A model generated the notes under the pieces. It searched no databases. It saw nothing but the letters and a program-made list of their open reading frames with translations, and was not told the origin of the DNA. From Xanthomonas sp. (lineage in GTDB: Bacteria > Pseudomonadota > Gammaproteobacteria > Xanthomonadales > SZUA-5): a DNA stretch of 32,577 nucleotides. Below, piece after piece: positions 27,457-32,577 of this stretch. A program made the position numbers and the translations under genes. Positions within the stretch are counted from its first letter, which is position 1. The number at the start of each line of letters is the position of its first letter. The stretch is taken from the NCBI GenBank assembly GCA_020693165.1, contig JAIMJQ010000030.1, positions 1 through 32,577 of the forward strand, written 5' to 3'.

Positions 27457-27649
27457 GGTAAATCCTTTATTTTCAATAACTTATGGACAACTTCTCGGCC
27501 CTGAGGGGCCGAACATAGCGGGCCGCCGCGGAAAATACAATGAACATCGGTCGATACCCTGCATACGATTGCACATGGGCGTCGAAAGGCATTGTTCCAA
27601 AGCAAACCCGAAGCGACCAACAGCACGCGCCGGAATTCGCTGCGAAGCC

Positions 27650-28255
27650 CTACTCGCCCGGAATCAGCGTATCGATCATGTGCCCGACATAGGCGTCGAA
27701 CACTTCCGAACTGAGGCGCGACGAGCGCAATTGCAGGGTCAGCTGCAGCAGGCCGACGTACGCGGAATAGGCCAGGCGTGCCCGATGCTCGGCGGATTCA
27801 TGATCCATCCCGGCTTGCTGAAACACCCGCGCCAGGTAGTCCATGCGCTCGTGCGACACCCGATCCAACACCGGCGCCACCACCGGATGGTCCGCGGCCT
27901 TCAACAACGCCGCATAGATCTTGTGCGAGCGCATTTCGCGACTGGTGAGCCGGAACAGTTCGCGCAAGCGCTTGCCCGGATTCTCGATCGACTCGACGCG
28001 CGCCAGCAGGTTGTGGGTATCGGTGTCTTCCCAGCGCTTCAATGCCGCCTCAATCAACGCGTCGCGCTGGCTGAAATGCCAGTAAAAGCTGCCCTTGGTC
28101 ACCCCGAGGCGGCGGGCCAATGACTCTACCGCAACCGCAGCGACGCCCTCCTCGGCCATCAGCTCGAGCGCGGCGAGTTCCCAGTCCTGGGCCGACAGGC
28201 GTTGCTTTTCTTGGCGCTCGGGAACGGGCTGGACGTTGGTCATCAGATGAGTCAT
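27650..28255 (-). CDS. TetR/AcrR family transcriptional regulator
   Basis: N-terminal HTH AALELMAEEGVAAVAVESLARRLGVTKGSFYWHFSQRDALIEAAL. Start could also be the internal ATG at 28243. Confidence 0.92.
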   Translation of the reverse strand: MTHLMTNVQPVPERQEKQRLSAQDWELAALELMAEEGVAAVAVESLARRLGVTKGSFYWHFSQRDALIEAALKRWEDTDTHNLLARVESIENPGKRLRELFRLTSREMRSHKIYAALLKAADHPVVAPVLDRVSHERMDYLARVFQQAGMDHESAEHRARLAYSAYVGLLQLTLQLRSSRLSSEVFDAYVGHMIDTLIPGE

Positions 28256-28284
28256 GAGTGGGTGGAAGAAATGTGAAAATAGTC

Positions 28285-28337
28285 CATACGCAAGCGTATT
28301 GACAGCTCAGGCACGCGTCAACATACTCACCCGTATG
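28285..28337 (+). promoter_or_regulatory. Promoter with two putative TetR operators (CATAC-N6-GTAT)
   Basis: Site 1 CATACGCAAGCGTATT (28285-28300), site 2 CATACTCACCCGTATG (28322-28337). -35 TTGACA (28299-28304), 17-bp spacer, -10 CATACT (28322-28327). Confidence 0.6.
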
Positions 28338-29213
28338 GAGTGCCCTGCCGTGCCGATTCCAGACTCCGATTCCCGTCCGCAAGTGCGCATGCACGCCGGT
28401 CGCGGTGATCTGTCGCTGGCAATCGAGCATTATGGCCGCAGCGACGCGCCGCCGCTGCTGTTTGCGCACGGATTCGGGCAAAACCGCCACGCCTGGCGCG
28501 AAACCGCAACGCAGTTGGCGCGCGAAGGCTGGCACGGGCTCGCCATCGATGGCCGCGGCCATGGTGACTCCAACCGGGCACCCGACGGCGACTACCATCT
28601 CGAGCATTTTGCTGAAGACCTGGTCGCAATTGCCCGCTCGCTGCCCGAGAAGCCGATCCTGATCGGCGCCTCGATGGGTGGCCTGCTGGGACTGTTGGTC
28701 GAGGGCGAACTGCCGCAGAGTGTGTTCCGCGCAATGGTGCTGGTCGACGTTACCCCGCGCTGGGAGACCGCGGGCGTCGGCCGCATCCTGAGCTTCATGG
28801 CGCTGCACCCGGAGGGCTTCGACAGCCTCGAGCACGCCGCCGATGAGGTCGCCCGCTACCTGCCCCACCGCGAACGCAAGGACCCGGAGCGCCTGCGCAG
28901 CCAACTGCGCGAGAGCAGCGACGGTCGCTGGCGCTGGCATTGGGATCCGCGTCTGCTCGAGCGCGTAGCCGCCGAAGCCGAAGGCTATATCCCGCGACTG
29001 CAGGCCGCTGCAGCGCGCGTGCAGATTCCGGTGTTGCTGCTCAGCGGCGGCCGCAGCGACGTGGTTTCCGAGCACACCATCGGCGAATTCATGCAACTGG
29101 TTCCGCACGCCGAACATGTGCGCATCGAGGATGCCACGCACATGGTGGTCGGCGACCGCAACGATGTCTTCACCCGGGAAATCTCACGATTCCTGCAGCG
29201 CTTTGATTCCTGA
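28335..29213 (+). CDS. Alpha/beta hydrolase
   Basis: LLFAHGFGQNRHAWRETA, IDGRGHGDSNR, nucleophile elbow LIGASMGGLLGL, terminal DATHMVVGDRND. Start could instead be ATG 28389. Confidence 0.92.
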   Translation: MECPAVPIPDSDSRPQVRMHAGRGDLSLAIEHYGRSDAPPLLFAHGFGQNRHAWRETATQLAREGWHGLAIDGRGHGDSNRAPDGDYHLEHFAEDLVAIARSLPEKPILIGASMGGLLGLLVEGELPQSVFRAMVLVDVTPRWETAGVGRILSFMALHPEGFDSLEHAADEVARYLPHRERKDPERLRSQLRESSDGRWRWHWDPRLLERVAAEAEGYIPRLQAAAARVQIPVLLLSGGRSDVVSEHTIGEFMQLVPHAEHVRIEDATHMVVGDRNDVFTREISRFLQRFDS

Positions 29214-29241
29214 TCCGAACTTGCTTCAAGGAGCACGACTG

Positions 29242-31716
29242 ATGTCCGCATTCATTCCCCTGCTGGCACTGATCGTCGTCGGGCTGACCTGTGGTTTCGT
29301 CCGCACCGGCCTCAAGACGTGGACCGTCGCCAGCACCGCAGCACTGGTGCTGGCCTCGCTGTACAGCGGTGCCTCGTGGATCACGCTGGCTCTGACCTGG
29401 GCAGTCTTCGCTGCCGTCGCGGTGGTGCTCAATCACCGGCCGCTGCGCGTGCAACTGCTCAGCCAGCCGATGCTCGACATCTACCAGCGCATCGCGCCGC
29501 AGTTGTCCGACACCGAGCGGGTGGCGCTGGAAGCCGGTACGGTGGGCTGGGAGGGCGAACTGTTCTCCGGGCGCCCGCGCTGGAAGCAGTTGCTGGCGCA
29601 GCCCGCGCCGCAGCTGAGCGGCGAAGAAAAGGCGTTTCTCGATGGCCCGGTTGAAGAGGTCTGCGGCCTGGTCAACGACTGGGAGATCACCCACGAGCGC
29701 AACGACCTGTCGCCGCAGCTGTGGGACTTCCTCAAACGCAACCGCTTCTTCGGCATGATCATTCCGAAGCAGTACGGCGGACTCGGCTTCTCCGCGCACG
29801 CGCACTCGGTGGTGCTGCAGAAGCTGTCGAGCATCAGCCCCACTCTCAGTACCACCGTGGCCGTGCCCAATTCCCTCGGCCCGGCCGAACTGCTGCTGCA
29901 TTACGGCACTGAAGAGCAGAAGAACCACTACCTGCCGCGCCTCGCCGACGGCCGCGAAATCCCGTGCTTCGGCCTGACCAATCCCTGGGCCGGCTCGGAC
30001 GCCACCTCGATTCCGGATTTCGGCGTGGTCTGCAAGCAGGTCGTCGACGGCAAGGAAGTGCTCGGGCTCAAGCTGACCTTCGAGAAACGTTACATCACGC
30101 TGGCACCGGTGGCGACGGTGATCGGACTGGCGTTCCGCCTGCTCGACCCGGAGCGCCTGCTCGGCGACAAGGAGGACATCGGCATCAGTCTGGCGCTGAT
30201 TCCGCGCTCGACGCCGGGCCTCGAGGTCGGACGTCGCCACTTGCCGCTGAACATCCCGTTCCAGAACGGCCCGGTCAGCGGCAAGGACATGTTCGTGCCG
30301 CTCGACTGCCTGATCGGCGGTCAGACCTACGTCGGCCAGGGCTGGCGCATGCTGGTCGAGTGCCTGTCGGTGGGTCGCGCGATTTCGCTGCCCTCGGGCT
30401 CCACCGGCAGCGTGCGCATGGCCGCGGTCGCGACCGGCGCCTACGCGCGCATCCGCAAGCAGTTCGGCATGTCGATCGGCCGCTTCGAGGGCATCGAAGA
30501 GGCACTGGCGCGCATTGGCGGCCTCAGCTACGCGGTCAGCGCGGTGTCGCGCATGACCGCCGCTGCGGTCGACCAGGGCGAAAAGCCGGCCGTCACCTCG
30601 GCCATCGCCAAATACCACGCGACCGAGCTCGGCCGCTCGATCATCCAGGATGCGATGGACGTCCATGGCGGCAAGACCATCATCCTCGGGCCGAAGAACT
30701 ATCTCGGTCGGCAATGGCAGGGCGCGCCGATCAGCATCACCGTGGAAGGCGCCAACATCCTCACCCGCAACATGATCATCTTCGGCCAGGGCGCAGTGCG
30801 CTGCCATCCGTACGTGCTCAAGCTGATGCAGGCAGCGGCCATCGCCGACCCGGAACGCCGCAGCGTCGAGTTCGACCGCACCTTGTTCCAGCACGTCGGC
30901 TTCGCGGTGTCCAACGCCTGTCGCGCGTTCATTTACGGCCTGACCCACAGCCACATCGGCGCTGCTCCCGGCGACCGCTACCTGCAGCGCTACTACCGCA
31001 AGCTGTCGCGCTACAGCGCCGCGCTGGCGCTGGTCGCCGACACCTCGATGCTGATGCTCGGCGGCAAACTCAAGCAGAAGGAACGCCTGTCGGCACGCCT
31101 CGGCGATGTCCTGAGCTACCTCTACATCGCCTCGGCGATGCTCAAGCGCTTCGAGGATCAAGGGCGCCCGGAACTCGATCGCCCATTCCTCGCGTGGGCC
31201 TTCCATGAGTGCATCCACCGCATCCAGGGCGCACTCGACGGCGTGCTGCGCAACTTCCCGATCCGCCCGGTGGCGTGGGCGCTGCGCGCCCTGGTGTTCC
31301 CGATCGGCCGGCTGGAAGCCGCGCCGGGGGACCGCCTCGGGCGTCGCGTGGCAACTTTGCTGATGTATCCGAATGAAGCCCGCGATCGCCTGGCCGAGTT
31401 CTGCTACCTGACCCCGAGCGCCAACAACGCCGTCGGCCAGATGAATGCGGCGCTGGCCGAGATCATCGAAGCCGAACCGGTAGAGCGCAAGATTTCCAAG
31501 GCAGCCAAGGTCGGCACACTGACGTCTCCGGAGGCGAGCGCGCAACTGGCCGAGGCGGTGCAATACGGCGTGATCACCGAGGACGAGCGCGCGCTGCTGC
31601 TGCGCACGCGCGCCGCCATTGCCGAGATCATCGCGGTCGACGACTTCGATACCGCTGATCTGGTCGCAGGTCGGCGCGCCGATGGTGGGCGCCCGGCCCT
31701 GCGCAGCGCCGCCTGA
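29242..31716 (+). CDS. fadE: Acyl-CoA dehydrogenase, FadE type (membrane-anchored, long)
   Basis: N-terminal TM segments, then FFGMIIPKQYGGLGFSAHAHS, GLTNPWAGSDATSIPD, MDVHGGKTIILGPKNYLGRQWQGAPISITVEGANILTRNMIIFGQGA. ATG 29242 is preceded by AAGGAG. Confidence 0.95.
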   Translation: MSAFIPLLALIVVGLTCGFVRTGLKTWTVASTAALVLASLYSGASWITLALTWAVFAAVAVVLNHRPLRVQLLSQPMLDIYQRIAPQLSDTERVALEAGTVGWEGELFSGRPRWKQLLAQPAPQLSGEEKAFLDGPVEEVCGLVNDWEITHERNDLSPQLWDFLKRNRFFGMIIPKQYGGLGFSAHAHSVVLQKLSSISPTLSTTVAVPNSLGPAELLLHYGTEEQKNHYLPRLADGREIPCFGLTNPWAGSDATSIPDFGVVCKQVVDGKEVLGLKLTFEKRYITLAPVATVIGLAFRLLDPERLLGDKEDIGISLALIPRSTPGLEVGRRHLPLNIPFQNGPVSGKDMFVPLDCLIGGQTYVGQGWRMLVECLSVGRAISLPSGSTGSVRMAAVATGAYARIRKQFGMSIGRFEGIEEALARIGGLSYAVSAVSRMTAAAVDQGEKPAVTSAIAKYHATELGRSIIQDAMDVHGGKTIILGPKNYLGRQWQGAPISITVEGANILTRNMIIFGQGAVRCHPYVLKLMQAAAIADPERRSVEFDRTLFQHVGFAVSNACRAFIYGLTHSHIGAAPGDRYLQRYYRKLSRYSAALALVADTSMLMLGGKLKQKERLSARLGDVLSYLYIASAMLKRFEDQGRPELDRPFLAWAFHECIHRIQGALDGVLRNFPIRPVAWALRALVFPIGRLEAAPGDRLGRRVATLLMYPNEARDRLAEFCYLTPSANNAVGQMNAALAEIIEAEPVERKISKAAKVGTLTSPEASAQLAEAVQYGVITEDERALLLRTRAAIAEIIAVDDFDTADLVAGRRADGGRPALRSAA

Positions 31717-31727
31717 GGCCACCCGCG

Positions 31728-32255
31728 ATGGCCGGCAGCGAATCGGTCCAGGGCGTCGGCGAACAGCCCGGCGCCGGCAGCGCGGCGCTGAGGCTGTTTC
31801 GGCGCCTCGGCGGCAGCGGCTTCGGTCGCCGGCTGTGCTCGTGGCTGATCTGTAGGCAGGCGCCCTACTTCAGCAGCACCTCGCCGTTGCTGGAGATCCT
31901 CGAACCGGGTCATTGCGTTGCCAGCATCGCGCATAAACGCCGGGTGCAGAACCATATCGGCACGGTGCATGCGATTGCACTGTGCAACCTCGCCGAGTTC
32001 GTCGGTGGCCTCGCCACCGATGCGGCGATGACCCGCTCGCTGCGCTGGATACCGAAGGGCATGACGGTACGCTATCTGAAGAAGGCGGTCGGTCCGATGC
32101 GCGGCGAAGCCACGCTGGATCCGATCGGCGATATCGGCACTGGCGCCGAACGCAGCGCGCGCGTGGTGGTCAAGGACCGCAACCAGGAAGCCGTGTTCGA
32201 CGCCGAGATCACGATGTGGGTCAGCCCGAAGCGGACCGACCCACGCAGTTCCTGA
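31728..32255 (+). CDS. Hotdog-fold DUF4442-type thioesterase-like protein
   Basis: ILEPGHCVASIAHKRRVQNHIGTVHAIALCNLAEFVGGLATDAAM...VRYLKKAVGPMRGEATLD matches DUF4442 thioesterases. Confidence 0.8.
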   Translation: MAGSESVQGVGEQPGAGSAALRLFRRLGGSGFGRRLCSWLICRQAPYFSSTSPLLEILEPGHCVASIAHKRRVQNHIGTVHAIALCNLAEFVGGLATDAAMTRSLRWIPKGMTVRYLKKAVGPMRGEATLDPIGDIGTGAERSARVVVKDRNQEAVFDAEITMWVSPKRTDPRSS

Positions 32256-32369
32256 TCGCGGCAACGAGCGCGCACGTTCTGGTGGCGCCTTGCGTTTCAC
32301 AAAAGCTGCGCGGTCACCTTGGACCTCGTGATTTTGAGTTTCCTTTTCCGGCCGGAAACTGCACACCGG

Positions 32370-32396
32370 CCATGAACCCATGTCGTAAGTCATTGA
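32370..32396 (+). repeat. 27-bp dispersed repeat, copy 2
   Basis: CCATGAACCCATGTCGTAAGTCATTGA. Confidence 0.75.
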
Positions 32397-32409
32397 TTCG
32401 TCATTGCGA

Positions 32410-32508
32410 GGCATGCGCGGCGAGAAGGCTTGATCTTCCCTCGATATCGGGCGCATGCCGCGGCAATCCAGCGACTTGACGGCGTCAAGGCAACCGTCGC
32501 TGGATTGC
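32410..32508. repeat. Two adjacent hairpins forming a REPIN/MITE-like element
   Basis: Hairpin A: GGCATGCGC (32410-32418) / GCGCATGCC (32451-32459). Hairpin B: GCAATCCAGCGAC (32463-32475) / GTCGCTGGATTGC (32496-32508), with inner TTGAC-GGC-GTCAA. Confidence 0.75.
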
Positions 32509-32527
32509 TTCGTCGCTGCGCTCCTTC

Positions 32528-32554
32528 CCATGAACCCATTGCGTAAGTCATTGA
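32528..32554 (+). repeat. 27-bp dispersed repeat, copy 3
   Basis: CCATGAACCCATTGCGTAAGTCATTGA; 25/27 identical to copy 2. Confidence 0.75.
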
Positions 32555-32577
32555 AATTATTTAAAACCGCTCACCCT

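Noticed and set aside
29170-31722. 850-aa minus-strand ORF antisense to fadE
   Set aside because: High-GC shadow ORF; composition is His/Arg/Ala/Gln rich with no domain, while the plus frame is a clear FadE.
31404-32531. 375-aa minus-strand ORF at the right end
   Set aside because: Antisense to fadE and the thioesterase gene, and begins inside the palindromic repeat; typical spurious ORF created by such repeats.

Overview
This is a GC-rich bacterial chromosomal window. Protein similarity and the yhbY/rlmE-ftsH-folP-glmM gene order suggest a gammaproteobacterium, possibly Xanthomonadales/Lysobacterales-like. It is densely coding, with about 29 supportable protein genes. I saw no rRNA, tRNA, CRISPR array, prophage or transposase gene.

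Left to right: a GFA/CENP-V protein; an mrfB-mrfA (YprB/YprA) repair pair divergent from lexA; an HPF/RaiA-like protein; a SRAP (YedK/HMCES-like) protein; an ABC-2 exporter with a DesK/DesR-like two-component system; a lysozyme-like protein; a two-motif aspartic protease-like protein; a GNAT acetyltransferase; a CPA2 antiporter; a three-repeat DUF3011 protein; a CpcT/CpeT-like lipoprotein; gloA, an HI0933/TIGR03862-type flavoprotein and rlmC; a PlsC-type acyltransferase; glmM, folP, ftsH, rlmE, yhbY and a Mth938-like gene; pckG; and a TetR/hydrolase/fadE/thioesterase lipid-catabolism block.

Most notable observations: (1) an alphaproteobacterial-type LexA-box pattern (GTTC-N7-GTTC) in the 46-bp lexA/mrfA divergent intergenic, with an atypical LexA recognition helix, suggesting SOS control of MrfAB-type repair; (2) paired CATAC-N6-GTAT operators over the -35 and -10 of a strong, possibly leaderless promoter; (3) a flavoprotein translationally coupled to the rRNA methyltransferase RlmC; (4) a cyanobacterial phycobiliprotein-lyase-type (CpcT) lipoprotein in a genome region with no phototrophy genes; (5) several repeat/REP-like structures, including a 27-bp motif at both ends of the window. 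All calls are by eye from the sequence; no database search was run.
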